DNA of 64,000 nt from Euglena gracilis (lineage: Eukaryota; Euglenida; Euglenophyceae; Euglenales): assembly GCA_039621445.1 (NCBI GenBank), contig CP154954.1, forward strand, positions 48,959,847 to 49,023,846, read 5' to 3'. Below, in pieces: positions 23,601 to 35,120 of the stretch. Each line of letters opens with the position of its first letter. Positions within the stretch are counted from its first letter, which is position 1. Position numbers and translations under genes: made by a program. The notes below the pieces were generated by a model. It was given only the letters and a program-made list of their open reading frames with translations, had not been told where the DNA came from and ran no database searches.

Positions 23601-24092
23601 ACCATGATATTTTTGGATTTCAAAGTCCCAAATACGTTGTAAATATGTTGGATATTTTGGGGGGGTCATTTCTTGGGGGGTCTTCTTTGGGGGGATTTAC
23701 AAGAGCGCCTCGGTGTGCCACCGACTCACTTCAGGACAAGCTGTTTGTGAAGCTTCTGTCCAGCTGTTCACTTGTTGCCGTTCGTCTGAGGCTGAAATGT
23801 TCGCCCTGTGCGGTGCTTTGGCAGGGCACGTTTGCCCACCAACAGGTGCAGCAAAAGGGGGAACACGCAAGCCCGCACGCATGCACGCATGCACGCACAC
23901 ACGCGCACGCACACTCATACGCACGCACACTCATACACACACATTATGCACATGCACACACACACCAGGTAATATTGTGTTTCCCCCTCAAACCAGGGTC
24001 GTTGAGACCTCTGGGAAGGATCATCGATGGGGAAATTGCTAGTGGCTAAAATAGGTACTGAAATAACCATGGGAAGGGCAGTCTGTCCCAGG
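20695..24092. other. AT-rich non-coding region
   Basis: T-runs, C-runs and a large foldback at 22,436-22,594. A short frame beginning ATG at 23,314 (MKDARKVMRAWLAVSRRTLV) runs into gtgagt and could be a first exon; support is weak. Confidence 0.4.
22436..22594. repeat. Large foldback, about 75-bp arms
   Basis: The left arm ATGCCGTCTTGCACTGTGTA...CAGTGATTCTGC is matched in reverse by GCAGAATCACTG...TACACAGTGCAAGAC on the right, with further matches GGCATCCCAA/TTGGGATGTC. The turn is near 22,512. Confidence 0.85.
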
Positions 24093-24097
24093 AAAGC

Positions 24098-24254
24098 GTG
24101 GTGTGGTGTGGTGTGCTGTGCTGTGCTGTGCTGTGGTGTGGTGTGGTGTGGTGTGGTGTGGTGTGGTGTGGTGTGGTGTGGTGTGGTGTGGTGTGGTGTG
24201 GTGTGGTGTGGTGTGGTGTGGTGTGGTGTGGTGTGGTGTGGTGTGGTGTGGTGT
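24098..24254. repeat. (TGTGG)n / (TGTGC)n satellite
   Basis: About 30 pentanucleotide copies, the first few with C in place of G. Confidence 0.95.
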
Positions 24255-24564
24255 TTGTGTTGTGTTGTGTTGTGTTACGTGCGTGCATGCATGTTCATAT
24301 GATGTGATGTGTGTGTGTGTGTGTGTGTGTTGGGTTTGTGTGTGGTGGCTGTGTGAACACATATTTTGTGTTTGTGTGTAGGTCAGTGTTTGTTGTACCA
24401 AATATATTTTCTCAACACAAGCAGACAACACGTTAACTCTTTCACCGCCCAGTGTTTCGTGCAAGAATTGGTTTCTGTCCAAACAAGCACGCACTCTCAA
24501 GGGTGGTGTTCCCCTTGTTCTCGAGCGACAGTCAGCACTCACACAACACAACACTGACTCCACA

Positions 24565-24954
24565 ATGCACTCAGAAACATTCCTAATCATTTTTGTGTTG
24601 TTCATCATTCTTTGTTTCACAAAGTGGCATTCCCAAGCACTTTTGCACTGGTTCTTCGGATTGCCATTGTCCTCCCGGAAGGCAGAAGGCAGGTGTGTTG
24701 CTCACATAAGGTTTGGGATTTTCATTTTCATGGGGCATTTTTCCTCGTTGTGCTTCAGATTCATTGACGACTGGAGCTGTATACCAGTCATATCCCATTT
24801 GATTCCATTAATTGGTCATAAAGAGGAAGGGAAGGAAGAACCGGCGGACTACGCACTACCCCAATTCAGCCCTCTTCTCTTGGGCGCCGAATTTGCAATT
24901 GCCCTTGAGCAGACCTCCTCCCAGCTTGGGGTCTGTTGCACGAGTTGGCCTTGA
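24565..24954 (+). CDS. Hypothetical ORF with hydrophobic N-terminus
   Basis: 129 codons from ATG at 24,565 to TGA. The start MHSETFLIIFVLFIILCFTK could be a signal anchor, and a second hydrophobic stretch lies near residues 50-80. No family is recognised and the codon use is not diagnostic. It may be an exon read through an intron or chance. Confidence 0.25.
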   Translation: MHSETFLIIFVLFIILCFTKWHSQALLHWFFGLPLSSRKAEGRCVAHIRFGIFIFMGHFSSLCFRFIDDWSCIPVISHLIPLIGHKEEGKEEPADYALPQFSPLLLGAEFAIALEQTSSQLGVCCTSWP

Positions 24955-25251
24955 TATACATCACACATTAATTCTGAAGGCAGGTAAGTGAGAGGGTGAC
25001 AAGGGGAGGCGCAGGAAAAGCTTTGGGTTTGTTTGTCTGTTTTTTCCTGTCAATACCTGAAGGCATGATTTGTGCGCATTTTTGGGATTTCTTGTGCTTC
25101 GCCAGCGCTCATTCAGTTGGGCGGAAGCTGCGTTTTTCACGGCGACTCGCTGGCTTTTAGCTCTGCCAGGAAAACCGCGTCGGAAATGGGTTCAAAAATT
25201 TAGCCAATATCCTGAATGGATTTTTCAAAGTTTTTTTTCCCGCGTGGCAGC

Positions 25252-25683
25252 CAGGCAATTGCTTAAGCACTGTCCCACCCCCCCCGGGGGGGTGGGTGAC
25301 TGGTTTTGGGGCCCGGACCCCCTCCCCCCCCCGGGGGGGGGGGGTCGGCCAGGAGTGGCAAAAGTGGCTTGAGTTACCCTGGCGCCGCAGGTTTTTTCAA
25401 AGTGACTGACTGGTTTTTGGCCCGGACCCCTCCCCCCTCCGGCGGGGGGGTCGGCCAGGAGTGGGCAAAAGTGGCTTGAGTGACCCCGGCGCCTTCGGCG
25501 CCGGAAAACTTTTTGGGCCTAAAATGGCCTAAAGTGACTGGAAAGTGGCCGTTTTTCTGAGTGGCCGACCCCCCCCCGGGGGGGGTAGTGACTGGCTGGT
25601 TTTTTTTGAAAATGAGTGACTGACTGGTTTTTAAAAAAGTGGAGCGGCCCCCCCCCCCCCGGGGGTCGGTAAGCAATTGTATG
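25252..25683. mobile_element. Introner-like element (family 2) with perfect 8-bp duplication
   Basis: 432 bp. Termini CAGGCAATTGCTTA and TAAGCAATTGTATG are inverted repeats (12 of 14) and match the family 2 intron at 19.4-19.7 kb. Perfect direct repeats GTGGCAGC flank it at 25,244-25,251 and 25,684-25,691. The interior holds four C/G blocks and a GGCGCCTTCGGCGCC hairpin. No coding capacity. Confidence 0.85.
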
Positions 25684-25989
25684 GTGGCAGCACGGCTAGG
25701 CCCGCTGAGTGTTGATAAAATCTTTTTGTGCGATTTTTTTTGGGGGTCCTTGATCGCTCAATCTTCTGAAGGGCCTTAGCGGATTTCCAGCTGCCAGCCT
25801 GCTTCTTTGCGCCGAAAAAAAAGAAAAGGGAGAAAAGGAGTGCCTCCCAGCCCGAACTTTGCCTTTGCGGGGCGTTTTTTTCAGTGGTAAAGGGCGATTG
25901 GCCTTTTTGGCGGGGTTAGGGGTCGGAGTTTCTGGAAAATTTTCGCCACCAAAGGTGCCTGCCGCAAGAAGCTTCAGTAAAAAGAAATA

Positions 25990-26300
25990 AAGCAAAGCAC
26001 ACGAGGAAGGTGAGCCCGCCCCCCTTCCCAGGACACCAACCCGAAACCAAAAGCGGCCAGCCAGCAGTAGCAGCCCCCTCCTCCTGGCGAGAAAACCAGC
26101 GCTCCAGCATTCCCCTGTGGCACCTTCGAAAGTTCGCCTTCACCAAGGTGTAAGCAACATCGCCAGCCCGGGCACCCGAAGCGAAGTAAGTGGTACCTCC
26201 GCAACAAAGACGCACAAAAAAAAACAAAAAACAGCGGAAAGAGCAGGATCTCACCATCCGAAGTGCGGGGCCGGACTGCTCGCACGAAGAATTTTTACAG
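25990..26300 (+). mobile_element. Remnant of the 3' end of another DIRS element
   Basis: The segments TTCGCCTTCACCAAGGTGT, CAACAAAGACGCA and AGGATCTCACCATC occur in the same order and spacing as in the right inverted repeat of the intact DIRS element (39,566-39,710), with many substitutions. It lies just left of that element's own left end. Confidence 0.55.
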
Positions 26301-26554
26301 AGCCAAACAGGGTCCCGCTTTTGCCCGACGGCTGCGCCGTTGCTTCCTGCGTTGACTTTCCGTGGCCTTGTGGAGCCAAATTTTCCGGTGGGAACCGAGC
26401 GGGAGCCTTGAGGTGCACCTTGGGCGTTTTATTTTCTTGGGTTCCGGCATCCTAAAAGCCTAGCTGCCCGCAGTCCCACGTGAGAAAATAGGCCGCGGTG
26501 CTGAAGGGCAGCGCTCTCCGTCCCCAAAAATCAACCACCACCCTTTCTGGTCAA

Positions 26555-26676
26555 GACCATTCGGGCTCCGCACTGCGAGATGGTGAGGTCCTGCTTTCCT
26601 TGCCGGCTGTTCTGTTCTGGTGTGTTTGTGCGTGCGCGGGGGGTGCTTCTTACTGCTTTTTGTTGCCGGAGTTGGC
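26555..26676 (+). repeat. DIRS left inverted terminal repeat
   Basis: 26,580-26,676 is repeated inverted at 39,610-39,707 with only a few differences. 26,555-26,579 is the outer edge copied, inverted, in the internal complementary region. Confidence 0.9.
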
Positions 26677-26918
26677 TGATTCCTAATTCTGCCCTTCGAC
26701 CTCAAGGAGAAAGAATTTTACTGCTACGAGTTCACTTGGAAAATATTTACAAGGAGCTTTACATTCACCGAAGAACGGCGAATTATCAACTGGTGGATCA
26801 AAAGTTTTTGCTGACCTTCGACTTCCAGGAGGAAGAATTCAACTCTTCGAGTTCAACTGGAATTATCCCAGAAATATTTCAATTAAGAAGACAGCATCAC
26901 ACTGGACTTCCATGAAGA
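26677..26918 (+). other. DIRS 5' leader with imperfect direct repeat
   Basis: Two related segments, TTCGACCTCAAGGAGAAAGA.. and TTCGACTTCCAGGAGGAAGA.., each followed by TTCAACTGGA/TTCACTTGGA, lie about 120 bp apart before the start codon. Confidence 0.6.
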
Positions 26919-28395
26919 ATGATCTGCAAAGAAATTCAAACTGCCAAGAAGAACTCCAACGAACTTCCAAGAAAACAGCTGGGGAAGGTGGACACACAGC
27001 AGCAGCTGCAGAAGGTGATGAGGCGGCAGCAGCACGTCAGTCCGTGGCCATCGCAACCCCCCCACCCCCCAGCAATTCAGAGTTTTCAGGATCCCCCACT
27101 CAAAATGATGGCCATGGACCATGGACAGCAGTGGTCAGGAAGAGAAGACAGAGGGGGACTACCACCACAGGTCCAACAGACTCCACCCCTTTTTCCCAAT
27201 TCCTCCCCCTCCAGGGGAAAAAGCAAAGGCTATGGCAGCCTCTCTGGAGATATCAGAAATCCAAAGGATTCAAATCAAACTCAAGGCTATGGCAGCCATC
27301 ATTTAACAGGGCCTGGGGCCCAGAATCAAGGCTATGGCAGCCAGCATTCAAGAGGGCAGTGGGCCCAGTTGCAAGGCTATGGCAGCCTGTATCCCAACCT
27401 GGGAAGATCCCACTGGGGGAAGGTATGTCCAACTTACCCCACAACTCCCTCAATCAAAAAACCCTCAGGAGCTGCCCATCCAAGCAAGCAGCCCCCCCTT
27501 CAGGGGCAGGCCAATGGAGGCCATTATATCCAAGAGGCCAATGGAGGCCAGAGGGAAAATATCAAGGCCAATGGAGGCCATTTCAATCAAAATCAGGTGG
27601 CCATGGGAGGCCAATGCATTCAAGACCACAGCCCTTGGGGGGGAGGCCCAAGATTGGCTACACCAGGGCCCCCCCAGAAGATAATCAGTCCACACCCCCC
27701 AGCTGTATATGTACCTCCCCACTGCAGAAACAGACCTTCCCCCATGTTTCAAAAACAGGGGGAAAGCCTGTATTTGAGCAGCCCTATGGCAGGGCCAGAG
27801 GTGACCCCAGTGATGGGGCAGCCAGAGAGGACCCCAGTGATGGGGCAGCCAGGGGGAAGGACCCCAGTGATGGGGCCTGTGGAATCCCCAGACACATTAC
27901 ATCCAGGGGTGCCCCCTTACAAAGCCCTGCAGGCCAGTATCCCCCATTGGGAAAAGGCAGGTGCCAGCAGAGAGGTATTAAACCTGATAAGGGAAGGGGT
28001 CATGGCAGATCTTCCCCTCCCCCCTCTAATGTCCTTAAAAGTTCCCTTCAAAGCCCCCCAGGAAGTAATGACTGCCCAAAAAATTCTGAGAGAATACGAA
28101 TGTGCAGGGGCAACCAGGCAAATCCCCCCAGAGGAGGCAAAACATTTTGTCCCTTACTTCATAATTTCCAAAAAAGAAGGGGAAAAGACCAAGGAAAGAC
28201 TAATTTCAGATTGTCGACAGTTAAATCACTATTTCACCCCCCAGAAGTTCAGACTGGAACACATGGGAAACATTTTCCCATATCTCAGAAAGGGTTGGTT
28301 CTGTGGAAAAATAGATCTGAAAGATGCTTATTTCCATTTAAAGCTGCACAGCAGCCTGGAAAAGCATGTCTGCATGCAAGTGGGGGGGGAAACAG
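26919..28395 (+). CDS. DIRS polyprotein, 5' half: repeat-rich leader and reverse transcriptase fingers
   Basis: ATG at 26,919. About 300 residues of Gln/Gly/Pro-rich sequence with repeats GYGS and (A)NGGH, probably nucleic-acid binding, are followed by the reverse transcriptase start: ISKKEGEKTKERLISDCRQL and GKIDLKDAYFHLKL, which includes the first catalytic Asp. The frame is broken at VGGET (28,395) by the LTR insertion. It resumes in the same frame at 36,991 (ETWQFQAACFG), so the gene was intact at this point before the insertion. Confidence 0.85.
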
Positions 28396-28801
28396 TGTAC
28401 GTCCCCTGACTCTATTCCCACTGCCTGTCGGCCTACTTACACCCTCCCGTGGGAACAGAACCAGGAGAGGAACAAAAAAGAAAATCTTTCACTTAACTAT
28501 TAGTTTTTATTGCCTTTGGGCTTATGCAGAGCACAAGGCAAACCAGAGGGTTTCTTTGGAAACTAGTTCCACAAGTGTTCTCCAATCGGAGTGTTGGAAT
28601 TGAAATTGCCTTTGATCAGGCTTTTGATGAGAAGAATAAAATAATACCACCTGTGAAAGGGAAGGCAGATCCGAGATAGGATAGGCTATTCCTAATTCTG
28701 CAATTTGTATTGCAGAACATGGAATAGTACTATCTGGCATGACATTGTACATTTCGCAGTCTGCTGCTATGCACAGTGCCATGTTCATGCTGCCTGGTAC
28801 A
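28396..28801 (-). repeat. 3' LTR (in element orientation)
   Basis: Same 406 bp as the other LTR with no difference seen, implying a recent insertion. Confidence 0.95.
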
Positions 28802-28816
28802 CATCCCCCTCCCAGG
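28802..28816 (-). promoter_or_regulatory. Polypurine tract
   Basis: The minus strand reads CTGGGAGGGGGATG directly before the 3' LTR, the usual position for plus-strand priming. Confidence 0.65.
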
Positions 28817-31800
28817 GCTTTGCCCGATTTCCTTACTGGACCAGGCCAGCAAGGATTCAAGCGTAGCTCTAAGACTGAGGAATGTACACCAGGAAAGCAT
28901 ATCTTGGGTCTGCTTCTCCATCACAAGGTAAAAAACCAGAAAGGGAAGGAAGAAAGAGAGGGGAACCCAAAAACCCAAAACGCGCAAAAGAGGTTACCCG
29001 CTTATGCGGCTACCTACTTATTGCGGTAAAGGGGTGGAAGTGGAAGAGCCCATTGGAAAATTGGGCTGGAAGGTTTCCATTCCAGAGAGTCCCATCCGCC
29101 CGGTTTGGGGTGTGCCTATGGCACTTGTGGTGGTCTCATTCCATGATCGGAAAAGATTGTAGAGGTAGGGTGTGGAAGGAGGGGCACCTGGCCAGTCATA
29201 CCTGACCAGGGAAGAAAGCCTATTTACAAAACCAACTGCCGGCGACAGCGATTTTGCCCGGGGGGTGAAAGGGGAGAGGAGTGGGGGGCTGGTCTAAAGA
29301 CCTTACAAAGAATTTTTGCTGTCTGGCAGTCTTATGGGGGCCTTAAGGCCGAAAAGTAACAAGTTGGGAACTATTATTACGGTGTGCGCGCTGTACGCTG
29401 TGCGTCTTCTTACTGCGGCATATACCGCTTTGAAGTCTTCACAGTGCAACGCGAGCACGATGTTGTCGATGGGTTATCCCCAGAGGCGTATACCTCAGAA
29501 CAGCGGGCAGTAGCCCTAAAAACTGTAGATTTGGCATTTGTGCCTTGGGTGTGCAGCCTGTAGGCTGAAGGGTTGGCATTAACCAAAAATAATGGGGGGG
29601 TAGGTTTTATCGCCAAGAAACCTTGCCTTGCGGAATATGCATGGCACAAAAATACTACTGGGTGTATACCCGAATCAAAAACATTCGGCAGATTGCCAAA
29701 AAATCATAGTGAGGTGTACAAACGCAGAAAAAATGCGGAATTGTGGCAGGCTGCTGCCAAATGACAGAACAACTATGGTTGGTGTGGCTTATACCACTTT
29801 GAAAAACCGCAAATGAAATGTGAATGCACATAAAAGGATGGAACATTGTTCCAGTGCGGTGAAATTCATCACAAAAAGCTGGATTTCACCATTTTTGAGC
29901 TATGGTTCTTATAAACCTTGCAGAAAGACACCATTGGTGTTGCACATGATGACCATTGGGTCCTCCGAATTATATCGGTAAGGGGGTCCCACTGAATAAA
30001 GTGGGGGGGGTGGGGCAAGAATGCCGTTAGTGTGGTAAGCAGAAAAAAATACTGCAAATATGATAAAATCTCATCATTTGTGACTATGCCACTGAGAATT
30101 ACTGACTTTTGTCAGATTTTTAGGGAAATCCGTATCAGGATTTAGGGCAGAAATGCAGATTCTGCGTCGAGAGTTGCATTTTTGCAACCAAAAGTGCAAC
30201 TTTGTTGCATTTTGAGTCATTTAAGACTGCAAATTCGCCAAGTGCACATAGTGCTTGTTGAGAGTGTCCAATAACACTGCATGTTTGTTGTTTTTTACAG
30301 ATTTTGGGATTTGGGTGTCTAATAACACCACATCACCCAAAAAGCTGTAAAAATGTGCAAAAATATTGCAAAGAAGCAAAAATACGCTTCGCAAGCAAAA
30401 AAAACATGTCTATGACATCTTGAGCAAAGGAAAAATTGCCATTATCAGCATATCCCTTTGCATTCCACTCTGGCATAGTGCCTCATGATCACTCCCATTA
30501 GGGATATGAGTGCCAGAATAGGGAAAAATCACCAAAAATTGCAGAAAATCAATGATTTAAATGAAAATTTGCACACAAGCTCCTCCTAAAAATCCTCCTA
30601 AAAATGATTCTAGTGAGTCGAAATGACTCCAAATTGTGGGCTATAGCCCTCTGAACTGTACCAGGCCTAATAGCCCATACAGAGGGGGCAATGGGCAGAA
30701 TGCTGCCAAAGGTACTAAAAAATGGCCATTAGCCAATCTGGTAACCAATGGTAATTAGCCATCAGAAACGATGTAGGGTACAGTATAGAAGCCTTTCAGG
30801 CTGATTTGCCAGTCTGGTACACGATCGTACAAGATCTGGCTGAAATAATTGGGATTGGCCAAATTGGCTGGGCTTAATTCAAAATTTCACGTTCTCCTCA
30901 AATAAGAGTACCGTGTGGAGTTACAGCGATCTGATTGCACCGCCGGACGGCTCATCTAACGAGCTTTCGAATGAGGGGTAACATGGCCTATCGGCCAGCT
31001 ACAGGCGCTGAGATACGTCATTGATCTTTTGCCTGTGTGAGTGAGCTTTTGCTATAAGCTCCCATAATTTATTCTACAAAGACAACTTTTGGTTCCTATC
31101 TCATAGGCACTACTACATACAGTCAAAACCTCATGGCACGAGGTGCCAGAAATTTTGAAGCTTTTGTGGTGGTTTTGAGGCTATGCCAAACTTACACTTA
31201 TGCAAATCTGCATAAAACTAGCCTATTTGGCTTGTTTTGGCCAATTCAGCCACTTTCAGCTACATAATATGGCTTTTTGTGCCATTTTTTGAGGTCCTAT
31301 GGACTTTTCACTTTATAATATGGATTTGTGGACCTTTGGTCCTTTTGGTCCTTGCAATTTGTGCAAATTGGTCCTATGGACCCATGGACCACATGGGTAA
31401 TGGCCCATAGGCCTTGCACATCATAGGGTGTATTGGTCACATAGACCTAAGGCTAAGTGGTCAAGTCCACAAAAATGCATGTTTGAATGAATTTTCTTCA
31501 TTTTCTTTTTTTTGGGGGGGGCAACTATGTTGCACATAAAAGAAATGAAATTGTGAGCATTTTCCCATATCGGGATTGCATTTTGCCAAAGTATAAGCCA
31601 TTTAGGCACAAAACTGCTATTTAAGCACAAGTTGGATAAGTTTTCGGGAAAAATGCAGTATTTGCAATACATCCCAAAAACTTTATCACATGACTTGTGT
31701 TGCTCTATAGAGCTTTGGGAACACCAAAATATTTTTGGTGTGGGAGTGGATTGGGCAAAAAACCCTATTCACATAAAACTTCACTTCTTGTTTGCTGTCA

Positions 31801-33048
31801 TCAAACAAAATCTGCAATTTGATCATGTGGTACAGAAACAAACATCCATGAACAGAGTTGCGGATTTCCACACATATATCTTTGGGAATGATTCCCAAAA
31901 GAATATGGGTGGTTTGTGCGTATACCCATATGTCATAAATGCACGATAGTGCTCACACGACATTATGAGAAAGGGGGGGTTGCTAAGGTAGGTGGCGCAA
32001 TACGCGCGGGGTCTAGCGCGATACGCGCATGATATGGCGCGATACGCGCGCGGGGGTGGGGGGCAGTTGCCTCACTCCACAACATGTGCGTGGGGGGGGT
32101 AGGCTTGGAAGCGCGATATGCGCAGGATTCGCGCGACGCGCGGTGTGCGCAATTAGCGCTTGGGGGGGAATGTGAGCCATGCGCATCGGCATTGATGTGC
32201 GCTATGCGCTTCGGGGGGAATGTGCACATAGTGCTGAATTTGTCTTGCACTTGACAAAAATCGGTCAATGAATAAGCTCTCCGTTGGAGATAGAGTGTGG
32301 GGGGATTAGTTTTGATGTATATATTCACCTTTGTGTTTGGTTGGTGATTGTGTGGAAAGTTCTCCCAGAGTGCACACCATGGGGGGAAGGTGCGGAGTAG
32401 TTGTCCTTGTCGCGCATGTCGGTCTGTGGGGGTGAGTGTGTTGGAAAAATGAGTATGCAAATTTTGAAGCTGCTGGGGGTGTACAGGATTGTCTGAATCG
32501 ACAAACCTGTTGGAAAACGAAAAGTTGAAAGCAGCTGGGCGACTACTCGACACCGTTTAAACTTCAGGCCTTAGGGCTTTCGTCTTGGAACCCAGTGAAA
32601 CGAATGGGGGTTAAGCTACTTGTTACCCCTACCGCATGTGGAACGTTTGTGGATATGCGGTGGGTAGGGGGGGCACTTTCTCTTTACCCCGGGTTGAAAA
32701 CGGTGTTGGTGTTGTTGAAAACGGTGTTGCTGTCATCGAAAACGGTATGTAAAAGTGATGATTAGTGGCAGTTTGAGGGGGGGGGGAAGAATTTTGCGGT
32801 GTGTGCATTCTTGGAGCGGGAATCCACTCAACCACATGGACATTCATGGGCTATCCCATGATGCACCACAACCGGAAACACAAAAGTGTCTATATGTCAA
32901 AGGTTCGTGCAAATTTTGAGTGGGGACACCAGAAAATCCTTGCACACTGACCAGAAAGGATACTGGGCAGGGGATGACTAGGGTCGCGACTCCTGTCACC
33001 TCCTTTCTAGTAGCCTCTGTAGTCCGCATCCTTGGATTTTTGGTTCCT
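28817..33048 (-). other. Non-coding internal part of the LTR element
   Basis: About 4.2 kb with only short frames on either strand. No YxDD, DDE or D(S/T)G motif was seen in any frame. It includes a stretch with many GCGCGATACGCGC-like words at about 31,990-32,240 and is A/T-rich elsewhere. Confidence 0.7.
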
Positions 33049-34773
33049 TCACTCAAAAACCGAACCGGTGGCCATATCAGCCGTTGACGTTCTTGACGCA
33101 TATACGTCTCTGAATTTATGAGCGCTAAAGCAGGGATGATCCCTTTGGTTACATGGCGTATCATCCCCCTCCCTGCCCGAAGCCGGGTGATAATCCTCGA
33201 TAGAGGTTGCTCTTTGAGCTACCTTATGCCTTTTGGCTGAAGTACGATCTTTTGAACTGCGAGTCATATCGCGATGGCTTGGGTGGGGAGGAGTCGCATA
33301 GCGACATTTGGGTGAGGGGTGGTTGGTTGATCCGCACAGTGAACATGTGGATCGTGATCGATATTTTGAATTTTGCGAATGCGCATTTTGTGAAAAACGA
33401 GAACTGCATGATGAGGCTGATCCTCTTGGGCTTGTGTTGCGCTTTCGCGCTGCGGGATTTGGACAATGGCAAGATATATGACCCTTTTTGTTACACAAAA
33501 AGCACAATTTGTCCGAAAATTCTTCTAAAGAGCGCGAATTGCGCGATTTGGATTCCGCCATGGCGGTATGTGATAAGCGTGACACTTTTTTCACATAACT
33601 GACTTGGATAGCAGGTATTCCTGTAGTGGTGTGGCTCGTATAAGCCAACTGAATTTGACCCAGAAGCTGTGATAGCTTCAGTTGTTTGGAAACATAGTTC
33701 CATCGCTCATCGAGCGTCAAAATATGTCCCGCGAGTTCCTCGCGGTGAATTTCTTTGATAATTTTGGGTATAAAGTGCAGTAATACTGCGTCAAATTGCT
33801 CTTTCATTTGGGTTTCGCCTAACTCGTCTACTTCGGCTGCCAAACAAAGCCATTTTGAGTACCATAGGTCTATCGACCTCCATTTTCGGTCATGGGGGGC
33901 ATATTGCCACCATTTTCTCTCCAGAGTGATTCTGGAAACCAAACTTGAACATGAAGAAGCATATTGCTCTACCAAATCCTGAAAAGAAATGCGCCCGCGT
34001 ATGACCAATTGTCTGGCGCGTTCCTTTTCGTCTTTTGGTAAACAATCTACGAATTCCATTTTGATCACCTCTGGGTTTCCGTTGTGGGTTGATCCTTTCA
34101 GATCCCAGAAGTACTCCCAGTCACGGAAAAATTGTTTCCATGTGGTGGGGTCACCGTCCCATTGGGGCTTCACCTTATTCGCGATTGCGATGGTGTTTGT
34201 GAAATCTTTCTGAGTGACCCGTGGCCCTTCGGTGGTATTCATTGCGGGTGGGCCCGGGCGCGAAATTGCACCACGTGTGGTTACACAGGTGGTTGTACCA
34301 AGTGTGTTGTTGGCGGAAATATGCGAGTGCGCATGGAATATACCACCAAGTGTACCATAGGTACCATGTACATTTGGGGTGTCGCGAATGCGCGAATGGT
34401 GATGCGAATGCGCATGGGGGGGTGACGTGTCACATGGTTGTACTGTTGGGGATTCCAAGCGTATTTGCGAGGAATGACCAGTAACTGGTGTGGGATTGTG
34501 GCTCATACCGCTAATTAGTTCGGACTGCCGAATCTCTTGACTTAAGAGGTGGGTTGGTCTGGTTCTCGATGGAGAACCTGACTCATCATCTGAAAACTTG
34601 TCCATTGGGACTGGTAACGCCACGGGGCACATTTCCACATGAGCGGAAATGTGGTTTGGTGGCAATGTGCCAGTAGGCTCTACAATGGTTGCGTGAATAG
34701 CACTTTTTGAGCTGAAAGATGTGGCAAGTGTGCCAACCGTACCCGAATGCGGGATTTGTTGTACATAATACAA
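33049..34773 (-). CDS. Gag-region ORF C: retrotransposon Gag with two CCHC zinc knuckles
   Basis: 574 codons in frame with ORF B after one TAA; there is no ATG at its start. The central part WDGDPTTWKQFFRDWEYFWD followed by a helical domain (FVDCLPKDEKERARQLVIRG) is typical of the Gag domain of LTR elements. Two C-x2-C-x4-H-x4-C knuckles follow: CFLCNKKGHISCHC and CSLCGSTNHPSPKC. A basic Ser/Arg-rich tail precedes the stop. It would form the capsid and bind element RNA. Confidence 0.85.
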   Translation of the reverse strand: MYYVQQIPHSGTVGTLATSFSSKSAIHATIVEPTGTLPPNHISAHVEMCPVALPVPMDKFSDDESGSPSRTRPTHLLSQEIRQSELISGMSHNPTPVTGHSSQIRLESPTVQPCDTSPPHAHSHHHSRIRDTPNVHGTYGTLGGIFHAHSHISANNTLGTTTCVTTRGAISRPGPPAMNTTEGPRVTQKDFTNTIAIANKVKPQWDGDPTTWKQFFRDWEYFWDLKGSTHNGNPEVIKMEFVDCLPKDEKERARQLVIRGRISFQDLVEQYASSCSSLVSRITLERKWWQYAPHDRKWRSIDLWYSKWLCLAAEVDELGETQMKEQFDAVLLHFIPKIIKEIHREELAGHILTLDERWNYVSKQLKLSQLLGQIQLAYTSHTTTGIPAIQVSYVKKVSRLSHTAMAESKSRNSRSLEEFSDKLCFLCNKKGHISCHCPNPAARKRNTSPRGSASSCSSRFSQNAHSQNSKYRSRSTCSLCGSTNHPSPKCRYATPPHPSHRDMTRSSKDRTSAKRHKVAQRATSIEDYHPASGREGDDTPCNQRDHPCFSAHKFRDVYASRTSTADMATGSVFE

Positions 34774-35120
34774 TTATGCGTGTACTTGGTCCAAATTGGT
34801 TGCCAATTCACGCACACTTTTCTCCAATTTGTCAACAACTTGCAAATTGTCGTAATTCCGACTCACATCATCCTGTAAACGCCTAATTCGCTTTCGGTAT
34901 GATGGTAACTCATCCAAAAGCAGAGTTTTGTCAGAGATCGACTGCAAATCATGTGCAATTGCACCAAACCCAGTGTCTAATTCTTGAAGTCGTACCGCTA
35001 AAGTGCGTATCGCACTGGAAATGGCCTCCAATTGTGGAGATGGTTGGTCCGAATGCGGACTTTTGACTATTTCAGCCTTTGGCTGTTCAATAAGACCGAA
35101 ACTTGCGCGGATAGCGCGGT
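34774..35120 (-). CDS. Gag-region ORF B: short coiled-coil link
   Basis: Open from just after a TGA near 35,121 to TAA at 34,774, in a different frame from ORF A and overlapping its end by about 50 nt. Reads AISSAIRTLAVRLQELDTGF and LEKSVRELATNLDQVHA, continuing the coiled-coil character. The frame continues after the TAA as ORF C. Whether the frame change and stop are recoding or decay is unknown. Confidence 0.55.

Noticed and set aside
24039-24620. Long open frames across the TGTGG satellite (His/Thr-rich minus strand, Val/Cys/Gly-rich plus strand)
   Set aside because: They exist only because a short repeat unit lacks stop codons; no non-repetitive coding sequence is attached.
26912-28603. 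A longer frame overlapping the DIRS polyprotein
   Set aside because: It is the shifted shadow of the frame that contains the reverse transcriptase motifs and runs into the LTR.
28396-28801. The 406-bp direct repeats as a simple segmental duplication
   Set aside because: Terminal TGTAC..GTACA, a primer-binding site, a polypurine tract and Gag inside show they are LTRs.
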